Source: JAFMDF01 sp965222705 (GTDB lineage: Bacteria > Bacteroidota > Bacteroidia > Chitinophagales > Saprospiraceae). From it: a DNA stretch of 64,000 nucleotides. Of the stretch, positions 8,596-16,599 are shown in pieces. The translations under genes were made by a program, and so were the position numbers. The stretch covers positions 124,001-188,000 of the forward strand of contig CBDCUO010000016.1 in NCBI GenBank assembly GCA_965222705.1. Direction: 5' to 3'. Position 1 is the first letter of the stretch, and every line of letters starts with the position of its first letter. The notes below the pieces were generated by a model. It saw only the letters and a list, made by a program, of their open reading frames with translations, searched no databases and had not been told where the DNA came from.

Positions 8596-10770
8596 ATGAA
8601 AAATTATTTACAATACGATGATTGGCAGATCATCGAAGAAGGATTTAAACCAGAAAATAACCAATGGTCTGAAAGCATTTTTAGCATTGGCAATGGGCAA
8701 ATGAGGCAGCACGCTCATTTTGAAGAAAATTATAGCGGCAATAGTTTACAAGTCAATCACTTAGCCGGCGTGTATGCCGTTGACAAAGATCGCTGGGATA
8801 AGCAAGGGGCCTTGCTAAATACCACCAACTGGATAGGGATTGATATAGAAATTGGTAATGAAAGTCTGGATCTAGCCCATTGCCGGGTACATCAATTTCG
8901 CCGAATTTTAAATATGAAAGAGGGCTGGCTGGAGCGATCTTTCGAAGCAAGTACCCGATTGGGAAAAAAAATAAAAGTAAACGCCCAAAGATTTTGCAGT
9001 ATTGCAGATGAGGAAATAGGAGCCATCCGCTATGCCGTTACTCCTCTTAATTTTAGTGGAAAAATCAGCGTTACCCCTTATCTAGATAATAAAAGTGATC
9101 ATTGGCTACCTGTAAACCTCAAGGTAAAACGGCGACAAGCCTACATTATCGCCAAGACCAAGCAAGCAGACATTCAGATAGCAACCGGAATGAAATTCGC
9201 TATCTACCAAAATGGAGGGGAAGCAGAATTTAAGTCTTACAAAATAAAAACGGGGCTTTACACAGGGGCAAGTGTCGAACTAATTATTGACAAAAATGAA
9301 ACGGCCGTAATCTATAAATACATTGCCAATCTAACCTCTATAAACCATCCGCCAACCTCCCTGCTAAAAACCTGTCAATCAAAAGTAAAAGCTGCTTTTA
9401 AAAAAGGATATAATCAGTTATTAATGGAGCAAAAAAATGCCTGGGCAGCGAGGTGGGAAAGTAGCAACATCACTATAAAGGGTGACCGTGCAGTGCAACA
9501 AAATGTTCGCTTCGGTATTTTTCAACTGCATCAAGCATTCATTGAGAATAAATCCCTAAAAGAGGTTTATTGTTTGCCTTTTTATCTGACAACCTCTAAT
9601 TTTAAAACTACTCGCAACTTCTTGATTTACAGATACAAACAACTTCAAAATGCCATTAAAAATGCTCAAAAGCAAGGCTTCAATGAAAGGGCGGCCTTTT
9701 ATTATGAGAACTCATACCAAGCTGCATTTTCCATTAATCCGCTTGAAAAAATCTATAAAAACGGAATTATTGCTTACGCTATCTACGATTATATTAGATA
9801 CACCAATGACCTGGATTTTTTAATCGAATATGGAACGGAAATGTTAATAGGCATTGTCCGCTTTTGGGCGCAACGAACTCACTATTCAGCAGTTAAAAAA
9901 CAATATGTCCTACATGGTGTAACAGGTCCCAATGAGTATGAAAACAATATCAATAATAATTGGTTGACTAATTATTTAGCCGTTTGGTGTATGAAATATG
10001 CCATAGATGCAGTCCATTATATGGAAAAAAATGCCCCTGAAAGATACAAGACACTCGCTCAAAAAATAGCCTTTAATAAGGCAGAAGAAATAGCTGTCTG
10101 GAAGGAAATTTGCGGGCAAATGTATATGCCTATGGACGAAGATTTAGGCATTTTTCTTCAACAAGAAGGCTTTTTGGATAAAAAATTACGCCATGTCAAT
10201 ACCTTATGTGAAGCAGACCGCCCCATTCGCCAAAAGTGGTCGAAAGACCGTATTTTGCGTTCCTGCTTTATCCAGCAGGCAGACGTTTTACAAGGTCTAT
10301 ACCTTTTTGAAGATCAGTTTGATATGGCAACTATCCGTAGAAATATTGATTTTTATGAATCTATGACCGTGCATGAATCCCTTCTATCGCCTTGCATCTC
10401 TGCAATTATGGCAGCAAAAATTGGAGACGTCCAAAAGGCTTTCGAATTATTTTCAAAAATGCAAAATCTAACAGAAAGGAAAAATCCCTCGAATATTAAT
10501 ATAATGGCGGCTAATTGGTTGATTCTAGTGAAGGGCATTGGAGGAATGCGTGTGTATGATAACCAATTGCAATTCAATCCTTTTTTACCTGCTGAGTGGA
10601 CCGCTTTTTCTATAAAAATAAAATTTAGAGCAAATACCCTTCAGTTAAAGGTCAAAAAAGATCACACTATCATAAAAAATCTTTCAGGCAGTGCCATATG
10701 CTTAAAATTATACAATAAAGTATATGAATTGCCTGCAAATGGAGAAATTTCGACTTTTAATGCTTCTTAA
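8596..10770 (+). CDS. GH65-family protein with degenerate active site
   Basis: The 724-residue protein aligns by eye over its whole length with family GH65 maltose/kojibiose/trehalose phosphorylases: EEGF.PE..Q.SES.FS.GNG near the N-terminus, RRILNMKEGWLERSFEA, YRYKQLQNAIKNA, TGPNEYENN with the general acid at E447, QKWSKDRILRSC, and the C-terminal GGMRVYDNQLQFNPFLP sandwich. I start at ATG 8596, where the family's usual MKNYL begins; an upstream ATG at 8569 adds nine non-family residues. Several hallmarks are missing. The GGSTYWDTEAY substrate loop is cut out around residues 310-325. The GEECHNEWEIT segment is replaced. The usual KQADV reads QQADV (Q560-V564), HESSLSP reads HESLLSP (from H593), and the EGLHITSMAGTW block is lost. 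A catalytic phosphorylase role is therefore doubtful. No sugar transporter or phosphoglucomutase gene is adjacent. Confidence 0.8.
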   Translation: MKNYLQYDDWQIIEEGFKPENNQWSESIFSIGNGQMRQHAHFEENYSGNSLQVNHLAGVYAVDKDRWDKQGALLNTTNWIGIDIEIGNESLDLAHCRVHQFRRILNMKEGWLERSFEASTRLGKKIKVNAQRFCSIADEEIGAIRYAVTPLNFSGKISVTPYLDNKSDHWLPVNLKVKRRQAYIIAKTKQADIQIATGMKFAIYQNGGEAEFKSYKIKTGLYTGASVELIIDKNETAVIYKYIANLTSINHPPTSLLKTCQSKVKAAFKKGYNQLLMEQKNAWAARWESSNITIKGDRAVQQNVRFGIFQLHQAFIENKSLKEVYCLPFYLTTSNFKTTRNFLIYRYKQLQNAIKNAQKQGFNERAAFYYENSYQAAFSINPLEKIYKNGIIAYAIYDYIRYTNDLDFLIEYGTEMLIGIVRFWAQRTHYSAVKKQYVLHGVTGPNEYENNINNNWLTNYLAVWCMKYAIDAVHYMEKNAPERYKTLAQKIAFNKAEEIAVWKEICGQMYMPMDEDLGIFLQQEGFLDKKLRHVNTLCEADRPIRQKWSKDRILRSCFIQQADVLQGLYLFEDQFDMATIRRNIDFYESMTVHESLLSPCISAIMAAKIGDVQKAFELFSKMQNLTERKNPSNINIMAANWLILVKGIGGMRVYDNQLQFNPFLPAEWTAFSIKIKFRANTLQLKVKKDHTIIKNLSGSAICLKLYNKVYELPANGEISTFNAS

Positions 10771-10780
10771 GCCATCGAAT

Positions 10781-11914
10781 TCACACACTAATCCTTCTTC
10801 TTCTGGCTACAATTTCCCAATTTTCTACCCATTCATTATTGCGAATGATATGCGCTTCATTGTATAATGCGACGGAAGGGCAAACGTGAAAAGGAATGCC
10901 ATAAAAAACATCGCCAACTTGAACCTGTTCCCAATTTTCTACTTTTAACACCAGGTGTTCTTCACTTTGTCCAATTACTTTATAGTTGTTTAAATTTAGA
11001 AAATGGATTCTGTTTTTTAAAGGGTTTTCCGAGCCAACCGATTTATGCCCCAGATCCATTGTAATAATGCCTTCTGTGGGTTTAGAGATTACCCGAGTCA
11101 GTAGCACTGCCGCCCATTTTGCCGTTATCTCGGAAATCATTTGGGAATAGCCATAATCCCATAAAAGAATAGTTCCAGGACTGCAAAACACGCCTTCCCG
11201 TTGAGCCGCAGCAGAAAATGCTGGAGAACCGCCATTAATTACTTCTGGTTGAATAAGCAATTCATTTTCAATGCGTTGCACTAGAGCATAAACTGGAAAG
11301 AAGGCTTTATCTCCTGCATTCTTTCGCTCTTCATAGCTGTTAGATCGAAAATGACCATCATAAACATGCAAGCCTTTAAAGCAGAGGTTTTTAATCTTGG
11401 TCAAGTTTTCAACCATCGAAAACGTGGAATCGTCTAGTCGGAAGCCTGTTCGGTGTTGACCATTATCTATATCCAGATAAACGTTAGCAATCAAGCCTAC
11501 TTTCCCAAAAGCGTCTGCTAGTTTATTGGCAGAGGCTAAATTATCTACCAAAGAAGCAATAACTGCTTCTGGAAATCGCCGTACTAGCTTTAAATAGCGA
11601 CTGATTTTAGGCGTATTTAATTGGTAGGCGATTAATACCTTTTTAGCTCCAACTTCCAGTATCATTTCTAGTTCTGCAATCGTAGCGCATTTAAATTGGG
11701 TGACTCCCGCATCCAATTGCATTCGTACAACTTCCCTCATCTTATGGGTTTTTACATGAGGGAATAAGCGGCTAGGGTCACCGCCTACTTTTTCAATCAT
11801 GCAATTGATATTATGCTGAATGCGATCGGGATAAATCAATAAGGCAGGACTGTCTATTTCGTTTTCATTATGAACTTGATACCATTGCATTGCGAAAGGA
11901 TTTAATTTTTGCAA
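10781..11914 (-). CDS. D-threonine aldolase / D-serine dehydratase-like PLP enzyme
   Basis: This 377-residue protein has the fold-type III (alanine-racemase-like) PLP barrel of the D-TA/DSD1 family. The N-terminal IDSPALLIYPDRI strand is followed by PHVKTHK, whose K55 is the expected Schiff-base lysine. Later come DIDNGQHRTG, HVYDGHFR, NGGSPAF and a C-terminal HVCP (H343, C345) that matches the metal-ligand pair of the family. The reaction should be metal-assisted cleavage or dehydration of a D-beta-hydroxy amino acid; which one cannot be told from sequence alone. An alternative start at Met9 (11890) would leave the domain intact. It is convergent with the GH65 gene, ten bases apart, and separate from the caspase operon upstream by about 67 bp. 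Cytoplasmic, no signal peptide. Confidence 0.85.
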   Translation of the reverse strand: MQKLNPFAMQWYQVHNENEIDSPALLIYPDRIQHNINCMIEKVGGDPSRLFPHVKTHKMREVVRMQLDAGVTQFKCATIAELEMILEVGAKKVLIAYQLNTPKISRYLKLVRRFPEAVIASLVDNLASANKLADAFGKVGLIANVYLDIDNGQHRTGFRLDDSTFSMVENLTKIKNLCFKGLHVYDGHFRSNSYEERKNAGDKAFFPVYALVQRIENELLIQPEVINGGSPAFSAAAQREGVFCSPGTILLWDYGYSQMISEITAKWAAVLLTRVISKPTEGIITMDLGHKSVGSENPLKNRIHFLNLNNYKVIGQSEEHLVLKVENWEQVQVGDVFYGIPFHVCPSVALYNEAHIIRNNEWVENWEIVARRRRISV

Positions 11915-11981
11915 AGAAACGGTATTCTATAATTTTTTCTAAAAATTCGGCTGAATCTAGTATCAATTTAACCAACCATTA

Positions 11982-12941
11982 CTAAATAGTCACCCTAATT
12001 CCAAAAGCCAACGCCGAAAAACTCTCTTTAATCCAACGGACCTGCTCGCTTCCGCTATCTACTATTAAAGGAAACTGGCCGTTTAAAAAGAAGCCTACTC
12101 CCTGACGGGGTTGGTATAATAATCCAATTCCGCCAAATAGTTGACGATTAACACTATTCATCCATAAGCCATTAGCTTGCTCAAATAGTTGACCATAAGT
12201 AATGCCGGGAAAAAAATGAAAGTTTCCATTATTCAAGGTAAAAATCCAATAAGCAGATAGGCTTAGCTGGTGATTTGTTTTATTTAAAATATCGCTTTTT
12301 AAGAAACTCCTCCAGCCCGCATCAAAAAATAAAAAGGTGTTATTAAACAATTCGTAGTAATAGGTAGCACTCAGTCCGGCCTCTACCCTACTGGTATTTA
12401 ATATCTTTTTTAAATCTCGATTGCCCAGTATGGGAAAATCCAGCAACCCCTGAAGGCTTAGTTCAGGTATATTATCAAAAAGCATCAATCTAGCCCGAAA
12501 CCCCAACATAGACAGCCCCCTGAAGTTAAAGTTTCTATCCCCTTCCAAATCCTCCTGGGACAAGTTTCCATTTCCTTTAAATACCTCAGGAGAATTTCTC
12601 GACCAATCATCCAGCCGAGCCCGTGAATACCTCAGAGCAATACCCGCATCCCACTTCTGGGTAGGTGAAGTGCCAAAATATACCCGAAGTAAATGAGTAG
12701 ATTGAGTGGTTCTTAAACGGTCCACGGGTATATTTTCTTCTCCATACCCTCGGTCCAATTCTATGATAAAAGAACTTAATGCATTTTGAAAATTGACTTC
12801 CAAGTGTCCCTTTTCTAGCACATAGTTAGAAATGCCCGTGTAGAGTTGAGGAGCAATAATGGTGTCTTGCCCACTTATACGAGTTAAAACAGCCAATAAT
12901 AATATAAAAAATAGTTTTGTTTGAAGATTAATCAATTGCAT
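11982..12941 (-). CDS. Outer-membrane beta-barrel candidate, last gene of caspase operon
   Basis: The protein (319 residues from the preferred ATG at 12941) begins with a signal peptide (LFFILLLAVLTRISGQ). It continues with alternating amphipathic strands rich in aromatic and glycine residues: LEVNFQNALSSFIIELDRG, AGIALRYSRARLDDW, VEAGLSATYYYELF, FFDAGWRSFL and a final SALAFGIRVTI. The terminal aromatic-poor strand ends at the stop codon, as in outer-membrane barrels. A longer reading from 12998 overlaps the preceding lipoprotein gene and puts 19 charged residues before the signal, so I reject it. It is downstream of the lipoprotein gene and probably in the same transcript. I do not recognise a named family; a structural or transport role in the outer membrane is inferred only from the strand pattern. 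Confidence 0.62.
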   Translation of the reverse strand: MQLINLQTKLFFILLLAVLTRISGQDTIIAPQLYTGISNYVLEKGHLEVNFQNALSSFIIELDRGYGEENIPVDRLRTTQSTHLLRVYFGTSPTQKWDAGIALRYSRARLDDWSRNSPEVFKGNGNLSQEDLEGDRNFNFRGLSMLGFRARLMLFDNIPELSLQGLLDFPILGNRDLKKILNTSRVEAGLSATYYYELFNNTFLFFDAGWRSFLKSDILNKTNHQLSLSAYWIFTLNNGNFHFFPGITYGQLFEQANGLWMNSVNRQLFGGIGLLYQPRQGVGFFLNGQFPLIVDSGSEQVRWIKESFSALAFGIRVTI

Positions 12942-12981
12942 GTTTTCTGGTTTTTTAATGAAAAAATGATCGCTCCATGTA

Positions 12982-13848
12982 CTACTCAGTGGGAACACAG
13001 TTGCTCTCTGTGTCAGGTGGCAACACCGTCTGTGCTATTACTGTTTGTTGGCCTGTTCTTCTAGAAGTCAATAATATCATATTATCGTTGGCAGGAATGC
13101 TTATAGATGTCTCCCCACAAGAAAACTCAAAGGATGTCTGATTTTTATAAGGTGTATCGGCTTTATTTACAAATTGACCATCATATTCTTCTAAACCTCC
13201 CTTCTCTGGTGGACGATGTATCGCTATATAAACCCGATTGGCGAGGGTATCAATAATACCCGAAACCCGATTTCCATGATAAATCTTTGCCGCATTTTTG
13301 CATGTACTTAGTTCTGCACTATTTTCGCATAGAACATTAGTTTCTATAATGCTCCTGTCGGCAGCTACTACTCTTTGAAATTTAAACCATAAACAATAAT
13401 CAGGATCATCTACGCTCAACCAAGCATCTTGGATAGAAGGAGGAAAAGCAGTTGGAATAGAAGGAAAAATAATATCCGGTGGAGAAGGTGCAATAAAATC
13501 GGTTGTCGTCCCACTTTCAATGGTTTTAAAGTCCACTAATACTTCTTCCAGGCAATCTTCATTTTCAATTTTTAAGCTGGATTGTCCCGGCTCTAAAATG
13601 TCCGGCAAGCGCACAACAAGGCCAATGCCTTCCCTCCATTCGACAAACTCTAAGGGCGTTTCGCTTTGGTTTAAAAATAACTGTTTATCATACAAAAATT
13701 CAGGTGGATTGGCAGTGACTAAAATGTGTTCGCCACCTTGTCTAAAGGTAGGGGTCACTCTTATATCTTTTACAAAATTGCAGGGTGGATTGCAGGAAAG
13801 CTGGAGCATAATAGCTACGACCAAAAAGGGTAAAGTTCTTGTAAGCAT
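12982..13848 (-). CDS. Unknown lipoprotein in caspase operon
   Basis: This 288-residue protein has a type II signal with a lipobox (MLQLSC, Cys19), so it should be a membrane-anchored lipoprotein exposed to the periplasm or cell surface. Residues ~25-105 look like a small Ig/IPT-like beta domain (GGEHILVTANPPEF, LEFVEWREGIGLVVRLPD, GQSSLKIENEDC). A proline-rich linker follows (PSPPDIIFPSIPTAFPPS, ~120-140), then a second beta-rich domain with several cysteines. It lies 44 bp after the secreted coiled-coil gene and 40 bp before the barrel gene. I know no family for the second domain. Its place between a secreted coiled-coil protein and a probable outer-membrane barrel suggests an envelope complex, which is inference. 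Confidence 0.7.
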   Translation of the reverse strand: MLTRTLPFLVVAIMLQLSCNPPCNFVKDIRVTPTFRQGGEHILVTANPPEFLYDKQLFLNQSETPLEFVEWREGIGLVVRLPDILEPGQSSLKIENEDCLEEVLVDFKTIESGTTTDFIAPSPPDIIFPSIPTAFPPSIQDAWLSVDDPDYCLWFKFQRVVAADRSIIETNVLCENSAELSTCKNAAKIYHGNRVSGIIDTLANRVYIAIHRPPEKGGLEEYDGQFVNKADTPYKNQTSFEFSCGETSISIPANDNMILLTSRRTGQQTVIAQTVLPPDTESNCVPTE

Positions 13849-13892
13849 TGTTTTCTTTGATTTTAAAACCGTTTGATAGCTACGATTTTTAG

Positions 13893-15023
13893 TTAATTAA
13901 ATTCTCTCAATATACTGTTAGTATGTTGCACTTTAATTTTCAATTCCTGGATTTTTATTTCTAGCGTAGGTTGAATTTTATCAGCATTGGCAGTAGCCAA
14001 TCTAATCTTCTTATTGGTTAGTTTTCCGCGCAAATGATTCCAAACGCTGGCATCCATTGCTAACACTTCCCCTCTGTGTACTTCTTCCAACAAATAGGTA
14101 TAGGTCGCTTCAATCTCCTTATGTACAAAAGGCGTGTCCCATAATTTTTGAACCATGGAAATATACTCCTGATGGTTTTGGTTGATTGCATTCCTAATTT
14201 CATTATAATTCTGTACAAAAGCATCATATTCCCGACGAGCAACTTCCATTTTAGCATAGAGGGGTACTTTGGGCAACCAGTTTTTAAGGTCAATCAATTT
14301 GGAAAGGTAGTGGTTGAGATCTGCAGAAATTAGTTTGTAACAATCTTGCTGCCGAATGAGTTTCTCTGCCCTTTCCCTCTCCAAATCTTCTGTCAATTGG
14401 GTCACTTTTGCTTTCCAAAGGCCTAATTCATTTTGTAAGCTATCAATCTTTTTTTCCAATACAGCAATTTGCGTGTCTTTTTCGCTCAATCTTTTTCCCT
14501 GAACTTCTTTTTCTACTTTGAGCAGACCGATCTGTCTTTCATAAACTAGGGTGTTTTTGTGAAGTATTTGGATAGAGTCGAGCAATTCTTTATTCACCAA
14601 AACAAGTTTGTTGTGGTCCACTCCATGTGTCTTTTGAATTTTATCCAGCTTCCTCTGCAATCGACCGACCTTTTCTTTAAGTGCTTTATTTTCTTTTTCA
14701 TTGAGCGCAATGATTTCCAGCAAATGGGTTTTGCTGGAAAAGGCCAAATTCATTTTGCCTTTGAAAGGATGTAAAATCATATAGTCCTTTAAATCAATGG
14801 AAAAGAATAATTCCCGAACAGATTCCGGTAATTTAATAGAAAAAATACCATTCTCATCAGTCTCGGTGCGGCCAATATCTGTAAATTTAATAATCGTATT
14901 AGCAATTGGTTTGGGTGTTTGTCCAAATAATTCTACTGCTTTCCCGTGCAAAGTGATCATTTGAGGAAAACCTTCCATTGTCAAAAATAAAAGACAGATA
15001 ATGAGAAAATTTATCCGGTTCAT
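13893..15023 (-). CDS. Secreted coiled-coil protein with CarboxypepD_reg-like domain
   Basis: The 376-residue protein starts with a signal peptide (FLIICLLFLTMEGFPQ). Residues ~22-100 look like a carboxypeptidase regulatory-like beta sandwich: ITLHGKAVELFGQTPKPIAN, then TDENGIFSIKLPES. A long coiled coil covers ~105-225 with heptad-like K/E/L content (LKEKVGRLQRKLDKIQK, VLEKKIDSLQNELGLWKAK). The last 150 residues are helical without a recognised family. It is 16 bp downstream of the caspase gene, so the two are surely co-transcribed. A similar beta-sandwich domain forms the extracytoplasmic end of the caspase protein, so the two proteins may meet in the periplasm. Function unknown. Confidence 0.75.
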   Translation of the reverse strand: MNRINFLIICLLFLTMEGFPQMITLHGKAVELFGQTPKPIANTIIKFTDIGRTETDENGIFSIKLPESVRELFFSIDLKDYMILHPFKGKMNLAFSSKTHLLEIIALNEKENKALKEKVGRLQRKLDKIQKTHGVDHNKLVLVNKELLDSIQILHKNTLVYERQIGLLKVEKEVQGKRLSEKDTQIAVLEKKIDSLQNELGLWKAKVTQLTEDLERERAEKLIRQQDCYKLISADLNHYLSKLIDLKNWLPKVPLYAKMEVARREYDAFVQNYNEIRNAINQNHQEYISMVQKLWDTPFVHKEIEATYTYLLEEVHRGEVLAMDASVWNHLRGKLTNKKIRLATANADKIQPTLEIKIQELKIKVQHTNSILREFN

Positions 15024-15039
15024 AATTCATTTTTTGGGT

Positions 15040-16269
15040 TTAGTCAATCGGTATTTCTACCAGATTAGCCACTATCATTCTTTCATCAATCAGGGTATCT
15101 GAATTTTTAGTAATTAAAACCTGAACAAAATCGCTATTGGACTTAGGAATTTCCAGGTAAAAATGCCCTTGGTTGTTGGTAATTGCACTTGCCAAACCGT
15201 TATCTATATCTAATACTAAATTGGCTGCGCTTTGTCCATTTTTTAACCAGACTTTCCCATTTACTTTCGAAGATAGGTCTGTAGATTTAATATTATTTAT
15301 GGCAAATCTCAGCATCAAAAAGAGAAAAATCAGCGCAATCGTCCCAGCCAATAACCATTTTAATCGCTCCGTTTTAGAAGGGCCCATGTTTGCTTTTTCG
15401 ACTAGCTTTGAGGAGCCTTCTAAAACCGACCCTATTGATCCCTCAGCCCGCTTAGTAGCCTTTTCACCAACGAGTTTTGAGGGACTGAAAGCTGCTTGTT
15501 CTTTTAATTCAAAAAAGAACTGCCCACCCCGATGCCCTTCTACCTTCAGCGTTTCTCCCCGTGGAATCTGATAATTGGAAGCAGCAACATTTTCTACGAC
15601 ATAATCGCATAATTTGGCTACTCCAAAAGAGCTATGTACATTTTTCAAATAATACAAAAGGCAATCTGAAAAAGGGCTATTATCACCCGGCGTACCATCT
15701 GAAACCACCTCGTTCCTACCAGAAGTCAAGCCCCATCGAGACGGGAAATAGCCCAGCCGTTCTAACCCAACAGACACCTTATACTTTTGAAATAGAGTAC
15801 CTGAAAAACAAGAGTCTGCTATTAAAAAAGTATGCAGAGAATTGATGCGGTTCAATATATTAATGATAACGCTATTGGGGATATAATCCTCGATCTTTCC
15901 AACCCTCGCCTCTACCGGAATCCAATAGCCTTGCTGATAGACCTCATCATAAGTTCCATGTCCAGAAAAATAGATGATAAGACTGTCTGAAGGCTTAATT
16001 TCTTTAATAAAATCCCTAAATGCTTTCAATATTTTCCCTGCCGTTGCTTCTCTATTAACAAGTATCAAAACGTTTTTCTGCTCAAACCCAAACCGACTAG
16101 TCAATACCTCTACAAAATCTTCTACATCTTTCTTGCAATTATGCAATTTAGGGCAATGAATATAATCATCAATAGCAATGGCCAACAGACGATTCTGCCC
16201 TTTGGGTGGCTTAACCTTTTTCCTACTTTTAGGCAAAAAACCAACGACCTGTCTTTCTGCTTGATTCAT
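15040..16269 (-). CDS. Membrane-anchored caspase-like (C14) protease
   Basis: This 409-residue protein has an N-terminal caspase/metacaspase domain (about residues 25-255). The strand LLAIAIDDY is followed by the catalytic histidine in YFSGHG (H104) and the catalytic cysteine in DSCFSG (C154); an LTSGRNEVVSDG loop follows. After a polar linker comes one transmembrane helix (about 304-324, WLLAGTIALIFLFLMLRFAI). The C-terminal ~75 residues (VNGKVWLKNGQSAANLVLDI ... TNNQGHFYLEIP) resemble a carboxypeptidase regulatory-like beta sandwich and should lie in the periplasm, with the protease domain in the cytoplasm. There is no signal peptide. It is the first gene of a four-gene operon. Both catalytic residues are intact, so protease activity is likely. 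The substrate, and whether it acts in signalling, defence or envelope control, cannot be told. Confidence 0.87.
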   Translation of the reverse strand: MNQAERQVVGFLPKSRKKVKPPKGQNRLLAIAIDDYIHCPKLHNCKKDVEDFVEVLTSRFGFEQKNVLILVNREATAGKILKAFRDFIKEIKPSDSLIIYFSGHGTYDEVYQQGYWIPVEARVGKIEDYIPNSVIINILNRINSLHTFLIADSCFSGTLFQKYKVSVGLERLGYFPSRWGLTSGRNEVVSDGTPGDNSPFSDCLLYYLKNVHSSFGVAKLCDYVVENVAASNYQIPRGETLKVEGHRGGQFFFELKEQAAFSPSKLVGEKATKRAEGSIGSVLEGSSKLVEKANMGPSKTERLKWLLAGTIALIFLFLMLRFAINNIKSTDLSSKVNGKVWLKNGQSAANLVLDIDNGLASAITNNQGHFYLEIPKSNSDFVQVLITKNSDTLIDERMIVANLVEIPID

Positions 16270-16294
16270 AAATTACCCCTTAAACTATCGCAAT

Positions 16295-16302
16295 CAAAGA
16301 TA
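16295..16302 (-). promoter_or_regulatory. Candidate -7 element for the caspase operon
   Basis: The minus strand reads TATCTTTG, matching the Bacteroidota -7 consensus TAnnTTTG, 26 bases before the caspase ATG. No good TTTG lies 19-21 bp further upstream; the nearest TTTTG is about 25 bp away. The call rests on one motif. Confidence 0.4.
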
Positions 16303-16534
16303 ATCTAATTCTCATTAACGCATGCTGCAAAATTTATATGTGATTGATTTGAATTTATGTGAGTCGAATACCATTTTATATTTATATGAGTACACTAAAT
16401 TTATTTTCTTGAAAAATTTAATAAATTAGCATCTTTTTCAATGAAGTACATTGTAAACTAAGTTTTCTAATGTTCCTCGTAATCGTCAAGTTTATTTAAT
16501 ATGCTGATAATCAATGATTTATAAGGTTGTTAAA

Positions 16535-16542
16535 TAAATTTG
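16535..16542 (+). promoter_or_regulatory. Candidate -7 element for oligopeptidase B
   Basis: TAAATTTG matches TAnnTTTG and lies 57 bp before the start codon at 16600. No convincing -33 element is visible at the usual distance. Confidence 0.33.
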
Positions 16543-16599
16543 ACAGTTATATAAAACAGCAAAAAATTGAAATTACACTGTATTAAGCAAATCGAATAA

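Larger units (their letters stand above)
16270..16599. other. Divergent AT-rich promoter region
   Basis: This 330-bp AT-rich region separates the caspase operon (minus) from oligopeptidase B (plus). It contains no credible ORF or RNA gene. One candidate -7 element faces each way; both are listed separately. Confidence 0.55.

Noticed and set aside
12942..12998. Upstream start for the barrel gene
   Set aside because: It would place 19 polar residues ahead of a clean signal peptide and overlap the lipoprotein gene.
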